A DNA stretch of 64,000 nucleotides from VRUE01 sp044867645. GTDB lineage: Bacteria > Actinomycetota > Thermoleophilia > Solirubrobacterales > 70-9. Position numbers and translations under genes: made by a program. The stretch lies in assembly GCA_044867645.1 (NCBI GenBank), contig JBIOVI010000041.1, positions 124,001 through 188,000 on the forward strand. The letters run 5' to 3'. Under the pieces are notes generated by a model, which saw only the letters and a list, made by a program, of their open reading frames with translations, was not told where the DNA came from and did no database searches. This document shows, piece after piece, positions 56,177-64,000 of this stretch; the first letter of the stretch is position 1, and every line of letters starts with the position of its first letter.

Positions 56177-57238
56177 TCAGCGACTCCAGTCGGGTTCGAA
56201 CGCGTTCCTGACCTTCACTCTCATCCGGCCGCCTTTGTACGGAATCGTGGCCACGTTGTGCCCGGCACCGGGTTCGAAGCCCCCCGTATAGCCCAGCACC
56301 GTTTCCCCGTCGCGGGAGATCGCGCTACCCACGAAGCCGCGCTCGCCCGCGCTGCCGATCGGACGCTGGGCACCGGTCCTCGCGTCGACGGCAACCGCGT
56401 AGCTGGTGTCTTGCCCCTCGAACTCAGCGAGGAGGTGACGACCGTCGGCCGACCATTCGGTCGGAAACAGCCCCAGCAGCAAGGGGTCGACCTGGGTGTG
56501 GGTCAAACGTCTGACTTCACCGCCGTTCGGGTTCATGAAGAAGAGCTCGTTCTTGGGGCCGTATCTGCGGTGCTTTGCCACGAGCTGCTTCACGAAGACG
56601 ATTTTTGCGGGGCGCGCGCGTTCGAGAATGCTCGGTCGCCACAAAGGGTCGAGGGAGCGGCGGTCGTCGGTCAGCCGCACCGGTTCTCCGCCGCCGACCG
56701 AGACCTTGTAGATGTCGCTGCGGAGGGGAAAGCTTTCCCGGGCGCTTTTCGAGTAGACCAGCTGCGGTTCCGTGCAATCGGGGCAGAAGTTGAGGCCGCT
56801 GAAGTAGCCGCTGTCGACCGTCCGCCGGGTGCCGCTGGGAACATCGATCAGGACGAGATCTCGCCTGCCCACTTCGGGTCCTCGCAGGGCCGCGATCGTC
56901 TCACCGTCGGGCGAGGCGTCCATGTAGAGCGGTTCGCGCCAGCCCGTCATCAGAACCTGAGGAGCCCGGCCGAAGAGCGAGACCATGAGCTGGGGTGCCA
57001 CGCCGGGTGCCCCGCCAGGCGCTTCATGCAAATAGGCAACCGAGAGGCCGTGCCCGAACACCCGCGGGTGCGATCCGGGTCCCAGCCTGCGCACATGAGA
57101 TCCATCGCCATACGCGGTGTAGACGAAGGGGTGCAAGGGGTTCTTGGCGTAGGTCAGCATCGCCTCGGAGACGACCGGAAAAGCGAGTGACACGGTCACG
57201 ACGGCGCAGACCGCGATTCGTCTCAGAGCAGCGGACAT
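56177..57238 (-). CDS. Secreted TolB-like beta-propeller protein
   Basis: About 353 aa: a signal peptide (RRIAVCAVVTVSLAFPVVSE) then WD40/PD40-like blades such as YMDASPDGETIAALRG, SDIYKVSVGGGEPVRLTDDR, ELFFMNPNGGEVRRLTHTQ and PTEWSADGRHLLAEFEG. TolB-type propellers bind proteins or ligands outside the membrane; here no Tol system is visible. Two cysteines (NFCPDCTE) form a close pair. ATG 57238 follows TACCAT by seven bases; ATG 57247 overlaps that box. Confidence 0.83.
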   Translation of the reverse strand: MSAALRRIAVCAVVTVSLAFPVVSEAMLTYAKNPLHPFVYTAYGDGSHVRRLGPGSHPRVFGHGLSVAYLHEAPGGAPGVAPQLMVSLFGRAPQVLMTGWREPLYMDASPDGETIAALRGPEVGRRDLVLIDVPSGTRRTVDSGYFSGLNFCPDCTEPQLVYSKSARESFPLRSDIYKVSVGGGEPVRLTDDRRSLDPLWRPSILERARPAKIVFVKQLVAKHRRYGPKNELFFMNPNGGEVRRLTHTQVDPLLLGLFPTEWSADGRHLLAEFEGQDTSYAVAVDARTGAQRPIGSAGERGFVGSAISRDGETVLGYTGGFEPGAGHNVATIPYKGGRMRVKVRNAFEPDWSR

Positions 57239-57307
57239 GGCCGGCATGGTAGCCAGGGCATAGGTGGCGCTAACGGCTAACGGCCGCCGTTGCGGCTCGG
57301 CCGGAGC

Positions 57308-58189
57308 TCAGAGCTCCGGCACGTCGGCGCCCTGCGCGGTGAAGGGAAGGCGGCGCACCTCAGCCCATCCTTCGCAGCGGCGCTCCAGCTCCTCGCTGAC
57401 CTTGCCGGCGTCCTGCCAGGTGGTCCAGACGAGCACCGTGGGACCGGCACCCGAAATCGTCGCGCCGAGCGCGCCGATTTCGCGCGCCCCCTCGACCAGC
57501 TCCATCGAGCGCGGATAGAGGCCGCGGCGACGCTGCTGGTGGATGTGATCCTTGAGTCCAGCTGTGATCAGATCGAGATCGCCGCGGTACAGGCCAAGCA
57601 CCAACCTGGCGGCCGAGAAGACGTTGTAGAGCGCATCGCCCAGCGGGATCTCCGCCGGGATCGCCTCGCGGGCACGCTCGGTCGGAACCTCTTCGGCGGG
57701 GATGACGACGACGCCCTCCAGCCCGTCCGGGGGCGGGAACCGAGAGGCGCTCGGAGCGCCGTCGTCCTCACGCCCGCAGATCACGAAGCCGCCGTAGATG
57801 GCCGCCGCGACGTTGTCGGGGTGCCCCTCCAGCTCGGTCGCGCGAGCCAGCATCTCCTCCTTGGAGAGGGCCAACTCGTAGAGATGGTCGGCGGCGGCGA
57901 GCCCGGCGACTATCGCCGCGGCACTGGAGCCCAGCCCACGGCCAAGCGGAATGACCTCCCTCAGACGAAAGGCGATGCCGTCCGCGGAGTGCAGGCTCTC
58001 GAACGCCCGCACGATCAGATTGTCGCGCCCGGTCGGCACGTCAAGCGGGCCTGGATCGAAGGAGAACTCCCCCACCTCCTCCACCTCAAGCTCGAGGAAC
58101 ATCTCGAGCGCAGCGGCCAGCACGTCGTAGCCGGGCCCCAGGTTGGCCGAGGAAGCGGGGACGCGGACCAGGCGACGGCGGGCGGTCAA
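57308..58189 (-). CDS. thrB: Homoserine kinase
   Basis: A 293-aa GHMP kinase that phosphorylates homoserine, the step before threonine synthase. VRVPASSANLGPGYDVLAAA is the N-terminal signature, the ATP loop is PLGRGLGSSAAA (81-92), and GATISGAGPTVLVW is motif 3. The start is TTG 58189, overlapping the thrC stop as TTGA. It is the last gene of the lysA-hom-thrC-thrB set. Confidence 0.95.
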   Translation of the reverse strand: MTARRRLVRVPASSANLGPGYDVLAAALEMFLELEVEEVGEFSFDPGPLDVPTGRDNLIVRAFESLHSADGIAFRLREVIPLGRGLGSSAAAIVAGLAAADHLYELALSKEEMLARATELEGHPDNVAAAIYGGFVICGREDDGAPSASRFPPPDGLEGVVVIPAEEVPTERAREAIPAEIPLGDALYNVFSAARLVLGLYRGDLDLITAGLKDHIHQQRRRGLYPRSMELVEGAREIGALGATISGAGPTVLVWTTWQDAGKVSEELERRCEGWAEVRRLPFTAQGADVPEL

Positions 58190-59223
58190 TCGAACACCGC
58201 GCGCTCGACGGCGCTGAGGTCGTTCTCGCAGTTGATCACGGGCGGTGCTTTAGAGAGGGCGGTATCGGGGTCCTTGAGGCCGTGACCGGTGAGGACGCAG
58301 ACCACCGACTCGGGCGACTCCCTGCCCTCGGCGACCGGCATGCCGTGGGCGAGCAGGCCGGCGACCGAAGCCGCGGACGCCGGCTCGCAGAAAACGCCTT
58401 CGCTGGCGGCCAGCCAGCGGTAGGCATCGAGGATCTGCTCGTCGGAGACGGCGGCGACGCGCCCGCGCGAAGCGGTGAAGGCGGCCATCGCCTCCTCCCA
58501 CCGAGCCGGGTTGCCGATGCGGATCGCCGAGGCGACCGTCTCCGGATTGACAACCGGTGCCCCCTGCACCAGCGGCGCCGCCCCCTCGGCTTGAAATCCA
58601 TAGAGGGCGGGAGCCGTGCCCATCTCCTCGAAGCCACGCCAGTAGGCGGTCACGTTGCCGGCGTTGCCGACCGGTATCGCCAGCGCACCGGGGGCTTCGC
58701 CGAGTTCCTCGACCACCTCGAAGGCCGCCGTCTTCTGGCCTTCGATGCGATATGGGTTGACCGAGTTGACCAGCTCGATCGGGTGACGGTCGGCGAGCTC
58801 GCGGACGATCTGCAGCGCCTCGTCGAAGTTGCCCTGCAAGGCGATCACGCGAGCGCCGTGCATCAGCGCCTGCGCCAGCTTGCCGATCGCGATTTTTCCC
58901 TCCGGCACGATCACCGCTCCGCGCAGACCGGCACGGGCGGCGTAGGCGGCCGCACTCGCGGCGGTGTTCCCGGTCGAGGCGCAGATCACCGCCTCCGCTC
59001 CACGCCCCTTCGCCCGCGAGACCGCCACCGTCATCCCCCGGTCCTTGAAGGACCCGGTCGGGTTCGCACCCTCGAACTTCAAGTAGGCCCGCGCCTGCAG
59101 CCGCTCGGAGAGCCGCGGTGCCTCGATCAGTGGCGTCGAGCCCTCGTTGAGGCTGACGATCGGGTCGTCGGGCTCCAGCGAGAGACGCTCCCTGTATCTC
59201 TCGATCAGAGCGCCAGAGCTCAA
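58186..59223 (-). CDS. thrC: Threonine synthase
   Basis: A 345-aa PLP enzyme converting O-phosphohomoserine to threonine. The cofactor lysine is Lys60 in NPTGSFKDRGM, with the phosphate loop at STGNTAASAAAYAARAG and PVGNAGNVTAYW. The frame runs up to 59325, but TTG 59223 is chosen: it forms a TTGA overlap with the hom stop and GGAGGAG stands just before it. Length fits the short bacterial type. Confidence 0.94.
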   Translation of the reverse strand: MSSGALIERYRERLSLEPDDPIVSLNEGSTPLIEAPRLSERLQARAYLKFEGANPTGSFKDRGMTVAVSRAKGRGAEAVICASTGNTAASAAAYAARAGLRGAVIVPEGKIAIGKLAQALMHGARVIALQGNFDEALQIVRELADRHPIELVNSVNPYRIEGQKTAAFEVVEELGEAPGALAIPVGNAGNVTAYWRGFEEMGTAPALYGFQAEGAAPLVQGAPVVNPETVASAIRIGNPARWEEAMAAFTASRGRVAAVSDEQILDAYRWLAASEGVFCEPASAASVAGLLAHGMPVAEGRESPESVVCVLTGHGLKDPDTALSKAPPVINCENDLSAVERAVFD

Positions 59224-60443
59224 ACGAACTCCTCCTCGATGACACGGATGAAGCGCGGCGCGGCACGCAGGTCGTCGAGCCGGCCGATCTCCTCGACCGC
59301 CGCCGCGAAACGCGACTCGAGGCACTCGTGGACGACCATCACAAGCCGCGCGTCCTCGCCGATCCCGCGCTGCACGACGCTCTTCACCGAGATCTCGTTC
59401 TCACCCAGCAGCCGGGCGATCTTGGCGAGGACACCGGGGCGGTCGGCGACCTCGAGGTGGAGGTAGAAGGACGAGGGGACATCGGCGACAAGCGGCAGCT
59501 GCTGGCGAGCCTCGTGGACGGGGCTGTCGCCGGCGAGAATCGAGACGACGTCGCCAAGCACGGCCGAAGCGGTCTCGACGCCGCCGGCGCCGGGACCCGA
59601 CATCGTCACCTCGGTGATCGCGGGTGCCTCGACCATCACCGCGTTGAAGGGGCCGCTGACCGGGGCCAGCGGGTGACCGCTGTAGAGGAAACAGGGAAAG
59701 ACGCGCACGCTGATCCCCGCCTCGCGGCGCTCGGCGACCCCGAGCAGCTTCAGCGAGAGATCCAGCTCCTTGGCGTAGGCGAGGTCGTCGGGCTGGATCG
59801 CCTCTATCCCCTCATAGGCGACCTGGTCGAGGGTGACCGGCGTGTGGAAGGCCAGACGAGCGAGGATCGCCATCTTTGCCGCGGCGTCCGCCCCGTTGAC
59901 GTCGTCGCTCGGGTCGGCCTCCGCGTAGCCCAGCTCCTGCGCCCGCGCAAGCACCTCCTCGTAAGCGGCACCGCTCGCCGCCATCTCGCTGAGGATGAAG
60001 TTGGTCGTGCCGTTGACGATCCCGAAGACCTTGTCGATCTCGGTGACGCCAAAGCTCTCCTGGATAGTGCGGACGATCGGGATCACACCTGCCACCGCCG
60101 CCTCAAAGCGCAGCTGCACCCCAGCCTCGCGGGCAACGCTGAACAGCTCCTCGCCATGCTGGGCAAGGAGCTGCTTGTTGGCGGTGACCACAGGCCGGCC
60201 AGCACGCAGCGCGTCGAGCACGTAGGTCCGCGCCGGATCGGTGCCCCCGATCAGCTCGACGACGAGGTCGGAGCGCTCGAGGATCTCGCCGATCTCGCCC
60301 TCGCTGCGGGTCAGGGTGCCCACCAGCTCTGGCCGCCGCCCGGTTGCCGCCTCGACCGCATCCGCCCGCTCGGCGAGCAATTCAGAGAAGGCGCCACCGA
60401 CCGTGCCACGGCCGAGCAGCCCGATGCGGACGGGATCAGGCAT
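59220..60443 (-). CDS. hom: Homoserine dehydrogenase
   Basis: A 407-aa NAD(P)-dependent enzyme making homoserine from aspartate semialdehyde. The nucleotide loop is GLLGRGTVGG (8-17), catalytic and substrate motifs include VTANKQLLAQHG, IVNGTTNFIL and EADPSDDVNGADAAAKMAIL, and a C-terminal ACT domain (about 325-400, FYLHLEVADRPGVLAKIARL) gives feedback control, usually by threonine. It overlaps lysA by eight bases and thrC by four. Confidence 0.95.
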   Translation of the reverse strand: MPDPVRIGLLGRGTVGGAFSELLAERADAVEAATGRRPELVGTLTRSEGEIGEILERSDLVVELIGGTDPARTYVLDALRAGRPVVTANKQLLAQHGEELFSVAREAGVQLRFEAAVAGVIPIVRTIQESFGVTEIDKVFGIVNGTTNFILSEMAASGAAYEEVLARAQELGYAEADPSDDVNGADAAAKMAILARLAFHTPVTLDQVAYEGIEAIQPDDLAYAKELDLSLKLLGVAERREAGISVRVFPCFLYSGHPLAPVSGPFNAVMVEAPAITEVTMSGPGAGGVETASAVLGDVVSILAGDSPVHEARQQLPLVADVPSSFYLHLEVADRPGVLAKIARLLGENEISVKSVVQRGIGEDARLVMVVHECLESRFAAAVEEIGRLDDLRAAPRFIRVIEEEFV

Positions 60444-61746
60444 CGATGTCGCGGGAGGTCAGGTCCTCATAGGACTCGCGTCGCACAACGACGCGGGCCT
60501 CGCCCTCGCGGCAAAAGACGACCGGCGGCCGCGGCACACCGTTGTAGTTACTCGCCATCGCATGGCCGTAGGCACCGGTCGCCGGCGTTACGAGGACATC
60601 GCCGACAGCCGGCGCGGCCAGCATCGCATCGCGCACCACTACGTCACCGGACTCGCAATGCATCCCTGCGACCGCCGCCGGCGTTTCGGCTGGGGCGCTG
60701 GCGCGGTCGGCGATCAGCGCTTCGTAACGGGACCCGTAGAGCATCGGCCGCATGTTGTCCGACATACCGCCGTCGATCGCGACGTAGGTCCGAATCCCGG
60801 GAATCTCCTTGACGGTGCCGATGCGATAGGCGGTGACACCCGCGTTGCCCACTAACGAGCGCCCCGGCTCGACCAGGATCCGCACCCCGTCGCCGAACAC
60901 CTCGGCAACCCCCCGCACCTTGACGTCGACATAGGAATCGATCGAGGGCGGCTCGTCCTCGGCGGTGTAGGCGATTCCGAGGCCGCCGCCGACGTTGACG
61001 AGCCGGCACCACTCGCCGGCCAGCTCGCCGATCGCGCGGATCGCGAGCGTGTACGGCTCCAGCTCGAAGATCTGCGAGCCGATGTGCGCGTGCAGGCCGA
61101 CGAGATTGAGCATGTCGGAGGCGAGGACCCGTTCGATCGCCTGCGCCGCCAGCCCGTCCTCGAGCCCGAAGCCGAACTTGGAGTCGAGCTGCCCGGTCTG
61201 GATGTAGTCATGGGTGGAGGGCTTAATCCCCGGCGTAACCCGGATCAGCACGTCCTGGGGTCGGTCGAGCAGCCGCTCGCAGCGCCCGATCTCATCGAAG
61301 GAGTCGAGGATCAAATGGCCGACTCCGGCTCTCGCCGCGAGCTGGATTTCCTCGTCGCTCTTGTTGTTGCCATGCATGTGGATGCGGGCCGGGTCGAAGC
61401 CGGCTCGCAGCGCCATGTGCAGCTCGCCCCCCGAGGCTACGTCGACGGAAAGGCCCTCTTCGGCAAACAGCCGATAGGCGGCGGTGCAGGGAAAGGCCTT
61501 GCTCGCGAAGAGCACCTCGAAGTCGTCGGTGCGCTGTTCGAACGCCTCGCGGTAGGCGCGGGCACGTACCCGCATATCGTCCTCCGCGTAGATGTAGGAA
61601 GGGGTGCCGAGCTCAGCGGCGAGACCGACGACATCGCAGCCGGCGATCTCGAGCCGACCATGCTCGTTCACGCGACTGCCGCTCGGGTAGACCCGAGAGC
61701 CCGCGATCGGGTCGGCGACCGCGCCTGCCTGTCCACGATCCGACAT
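60436..61746 (-). CDS. lysA: Diaminopimelate decarboxylase
   Basis: A 436-aa fold-III PLP decarboxylase, the last step of lysine synthesis. The PLP lysine is Lys83 in LFASKAFPC, the cofactor phosphate loop is GGGLG, and HAHIGSQ and CESGDVV are active-site motifs, with the Cys from the second subunit. It is the first gene of the aspartate-family set, overlapping hom by eight bases. No clear ribosome site; CACAAT lies eight bases before the ATG. Confidence 0.95.
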   Translation of the reverse strand: MSDRGQAGAVADPIAGSRVYPSGSRVNEHGRLEIAGCDVVGLAAELGTPSYIYAEDDMRVRARAYREAFEQRTDDFEVLFASKAFPCTAAYRLFAEEGLSVDVASGGELHMALRAGFDPARIHMHGNNKSDEEIQLAARAGVGHLILDSFDEIGRCERLLDRPQDVLIRVTPGIKPSTHDYIQTGQLDSKFGFGLEDGLAAQAIERVLASDMLNLVGLHAHIGSQIFELEPYTLAIRAIGELAGEWCRLVNVGGGLGIAYTAEDEPPSIDSYVDVKVRGVAEVFGDGVRILVEPGRSLVGNAGVTAYRIGTVKEIPGIRTYVAIDGGMSDNMRPMLYGSRYEALIADRASAPAETPAAVAGMHCESGDVVVRDAMLAAPAVGDVLVTPATGAYGHAMASNYNGVPRPPVVFCREGEARVVVRRESYEDLTSRDIDA

Positions 61747-61806
61747 GGGACGGCATTGTGACGGGAAGACGGCTAGCCAGGCTTTAGGAGGCTGGCCCGA
61801 ACGGAC

Positions 61807-62499
61807 TCATTTGCCGCCGCCGAGCAAGCCGCCGACCGTTTCTTTGGCTTTTTCGACGGTTTTGTCGACCGTTTCGCCGACCGTCGATTCCGGCCCCACC
61901 GTGCCTTCCACGACGCTTTCGGTTACTTTCGTGACCCCGGTGTTGCCGAGAGCGCCGCCGGTGGCGCCATTGACGCTGTTGACCGTGTTGTTAACGGTGC
62001 CGGTCACCGTTTCGCTCGGCGAAGATCCACCGCCGCCAGCACCTCCTCCTCCAGACTGTTTGGCCGAACCTCCGCCTTGGGAGGCGCCCGAGCCATCGCC
62101 GCCGTCCGAAGCAGAACCGTTTGGGGACCCGGCGGGGACGGAGCTATCGCCCTGGGCCGTCGTTGGGCTGGACCCCGGCGCGCTGGGGGCAGAATTCGAG
62201 ACCGGCGCGCCGGCATTCGGCGAAGTTGCGCTGCCGGAGCCATCTGCGGAGCTGCCGCCCCTCGCGCCGGTCGAAGCCGTGGCGGCTTTTCCGTTGCCTG
62301 CGACCGCCTGCGAGCCGTTCGTCCCCGCAGCGCGGGGGGCCGTGCCGGCGGAGGAACCGCCGTCGCCGGCGATACCGGCGAGCGGCCAATCCCGCAATGC
62401 CTGCAGAGAGACGAGCATGACGAAAGCAACCACCGCCGCGGCGATCAGGGCCGTGCCGGATACCGCGCCTGCCAGGTAGTTACGAGCTTGGCGGACCAT
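61807..62499 (-). CDS. Membrane-anchored Ser/Gly/Ala-rich low-complexity protein
   Basis: A 230-aa protein: N-terminal membrane helix (LAGAVSGTALIAAAVVAFVM), then about 130 residues of Ser/Gly/Ala/Asn/Thr low complexity, closing with a repetitive TVTGTVNNTVNSVNGATGG and VGETVDKTVEKAKETVGGLL segment. Its extracellular part is probably disordered. ATG 62499 is used because the longer frame has no support. No family recognised. Divergent spacing and order suggest it shares the cell-envelope neighbourhood with the M23 peptidase. Confidence 0.7.
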   Translation of the reverse strand: MVRQARNYLAGAVSGTALIAAAVVAFVMLVSLQALRDWPLAGIAGDGGSSAGTAPRAAGTNGSQAVAGNGKAATASTGARGGSSADGSGSATSPNAGAPVSNSAPSAPGSSPTTAQGDSSVPAGSPNGSASDGGDGSGASQGGGSAKQSGGGGAGGGGSSPSETVTGTVNNTVNSVNGATGGALGNTGVTKVTESVVEGTVGPESTVGETVDKTVEKAKETVGGLLGGGK

Positions 62500-62599
62500 C
62501 TTCTCTCCGTCGTCGCTTGCTACCCAAGGGTCGCAGGCACGAACCGTCAAGCCATACCTACTAATTGAATTTTTGAGCGATTCTGGGTAGGACGCCTGG

Positions 62600-63784
62600 C
62601 TAGAGATAGCCCAGGGGATCGGTGGGGGCGCCGTTGACGCGAACCTCGAAGTGGAGGTGGTCCCCGAAACAATGGCCGGTGCAGCCAACGTAGCCGATCA
62701 CGTCGCCCTGCGAGACGCTCTGCCCGGCGCTGACCGCAACCGATGACTGGTGGGCGTAGCAGGTCTGCAAGCCACCGCCGTGATCGAGGCAGGTGAAGTT
62801 GCCATAGCCACCACTTTCCGCTTCTGACTGCAGCAGGACAACCGAGCCGGAGGCGGCGGCGCGAATCGGCGTGCCGGCCGGAACCGCGATGTCGATCCCC
62901 TCGTGCATCTGGCCCCAGCGCATCCCGAACCCCGAGACCACCGGGCCATCCACCGGCCAGATGAACTGGCCGGAGCCGTAGCGGATTGGCCCCGCCGGTA
63001 GCGGTGCCGAACCCGTTCCCGCCAGCGTTGCCGCGAGTTCGGCCTGGATCGAAGCCACGTCCCCGTCGAGCTCCTGCTCGGTCTTCGCGATCCGAGCCAG
63101 AGCGTCCTCCCTGCTGCGGCGCGCGTCGACGAGCGCCGACTGCCTCTGCTGGACCGCGGAGCGCGCGCTGGCCAAGGCCTGCTCTTCGGCGGCGATCGCG
63201 TCGCGCGCCGATTCGATCCGGTCCTTCGCGGAGCGCAGGCGAGCAACAGTGCGCTTCACCTGATTGCGCAGCTCGCGCACCCGCGTGACTACCGCTTCGT
63301 CGAGCCCATGGATCCGGTTCAGGTACTCGGTGCGGTTGACAAGGTCTTCGTACCCCCCGGCGTCGACGATCACGCTGAGCAGGTCCGGGGTACCGGTCTC
63401 ATACATCGCCACGAGCCGATCGCGCAGAGCGGTCAGCGCCCGCTCGAGACGTGCCCTCACCACCGCCAGATGCTTCTTCGCGGTCTCCAGCTCGGCCATC
63501 GCGGCATCCAGTTCGGCCTGCTTGGCATCGAGCCGGTCTTTCACAACCGCCTCGCGGGCCCGCAGCGCCGCGACCTCGTCGGTCAGCCTTTCGATCCGCT
63601 GCCGATAACGGGAGATCGTCGTCGTCAGCACGCCCTTGCGCTCGCGCACCTTAGAAAGCTTCGCTTCCTTGGCGTCGAGCTTAGATTCGAGATCCTGGGC
63701 CGGCGCGACACCGCTGAGGAGCAGCACGACGAGCGCCGCCACCGCGGCGAGCAGAGCCGCCGGGGCAAGGCGAGTCTTGAACAT
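62600..63784 (-). CDS. EnvC-like M23 peptidase (murein hydrolase factor)
   Basis: A 394-aa secreted protein: signal peptide (APAALLAAVAALVVLLLSGV), a long coiled coil (about 30-255) and a C-terminal LytM/M23 domain. Zinc ligands are intact: His and Asp in MHEGIDIAV and His-x-His in GDHLHFEVRV, so it can be an active endopeptidase, unlike EnvC itself, which activates amidases. The coiled coil resembles EnvC/RipA-partner proteins at division sites. TAGCCT lies eight bases before the ATG. Confidence 0.9.
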   Translation of the reverse strand: MFKTRLAPAALLAAVAALVVLLLSGVAPAQDLESKLDAKEAKLSKVRERKGVLTTTISRYRQRIERLTDEVAALRAREAVVKDRLDAKQAELDAAMAELETAKKHLAVVRARLERALTALRDRLVAMYETGTPDLLSVIVDAGGYEDLVNRTEYLNRIHGLDEAVVTRVRELRNQVKRTVARLRSAKDRIESARDAIAAEEQALASARSAVQQRQSALVDARRSREDALARIAKTEQELDGDVASIQAELAATLAGTGSAPLPAGPIRYGSGQFIWPVDGPVVSGFGMRWGQMHEGIDIAVPAGTPIRAAASGSVVLLQSEAESGGYGNFTCLDHGGGLQTCYAHQSSVAVSAGQSVSQGDVIGYVGCTGHCFGDHLHFEVRVNGAPTDPLGYL

Positions 63785-63862
63785 GGCGAGGGAGGCTAGC
63801 GAGGCCAGGCATCCGTCACGCGGGGATGGGAAGAGGATGCAATCGCGCTTGCGTAGGGGCCC

Positions 63863-64000
63863 CTACGCCGCGACTGGCTCCTTCTCTACCGCCTTCTCCG
63901 CCTCAGCGGCAACTTCGGCCGCGTAGCCGAGACGCTCAGCGTATTCGCGGGCCTGCATGCGGGAGATGACCATGCGCTGGATCTCGGCGGTGCCCTCGAA
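63863..64000 (-). CDS. Acyl-CoA dehydrogenase, C-terminal end only
   Basis: The last 45 codons of a gene that continues off the right edge. The fragment begins FEGTAEIQRMVISRMQAREY, which is the FAD-binding EGT-x-EIQR-x-VI motif ending acyl-CoA dehydrogenases, followed by a short acidic/Ala tail. Substrate chain length cannot be judged from this part. Confidence 0.8.
   Translation of the reverse strand, partial: FEGTAEIQRMVISRMQAREYAERLGYAAEVAAEAEKAVEKEPVAA

Noticed and set aside
55691..57190. 499-aa open frame on the plus strand
   Set aside because: It crosses a palindrome and is antisense to the cupin and propeller genes, both with clear family features.
63852..63865. 14-base palindrome GTAGGGGCCCCTAC
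   Set aside because: It overlaps the stop codon of the acyl-CoA dehydrogenase fragment. It could be a short terminator, but a symmetry of this length in GC-rich DNA is weak evidence.

Overview
This window looks like chromosomal DNA of a high-GC actinobacterium. Several traits suggest the class Thermoleophilia (Solirubrobacterales-like): very GC-rich coding sequence with frequent GTG and TTG starts, an actinobacterial SUF iron-sulfur system, a WS/DGAT acyltransferase, a MarP-type protease, and large secreted NHL/fibronectin proteins with lysine-rich tails. That placement is inferred from protein character, not from a marker gene. I saw no rRNA, tRNA, CRISPR array, prophage or transposase.

Layout. 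1-664: 3' part of a rhodanese-ThiF/MoeB protein. 748-11050: three related TetR regulators flanking a two-gene operon for giant secreted proteins (1506 and 1090 aa, coupled by a GTGA overlap). A 42-bp block with an inverted repeat stands upstream of both the first TetR gene and the secreted-protein operon. 11152-12749: a small protein/nucleotidyltransferase pair and htpX. 12956-15436: a histidine kinase and its NarL-type regulator, separated by an oppositely oriented AbiEi/DUF559 gene. 15480-16964: an MFS exporter.

16993-25167: the SUF cluster in three pieces, rrf2-sufC-sufS, sufU, and Rieske-sufB-sufD, with unrelated minus-strand genes between them. The rrf2 and Rieske units share an upstream element. 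A SufT-like MIP18 gene lies apart at 34265. 25164-27984: an envelope operon with two cupredoxin-like lipoproteins and a polytopic membrane protein. 28010-36833: mixed metabolism, including a thioredoxin-fold protein without CxxC, a low-GC secreted protein, IspH, WS/DGAT, FxsA, a metallophosphoesterase, a Pat-like acetyltransferase and a HAD hydrolase.

36923-45278: DNA repair, with an AddB-like and AddA-like helicase-nuclease pair and xseA/xseB of exonuclease VII. 45296-50951: an HxlR regulator, MarP, a penicillin-binding protein, a lipoprotein, an SRPBCC protein, a zinc-ribbon FHA protein that appears to start at ATC, and a coiled-coil protein. 50969-61746: amino-acid metabolism, with glutamate synthase large subunit and the overlapping lysA-hom-thrC-thrB set. 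61807-64000: a low-complexity membrane-anchored protein, an EnvC-like M23 peptidase and the end of an acyl-CoA dehydrogenase.

Two expression habits recur. Many operon genes overlap by an NTGA tetranucleotide. Many first genes have a TANNNT box 5-7 nt before the start codon and no Shine-Dalgarno sequence, which suggests leaderless mRNAs.
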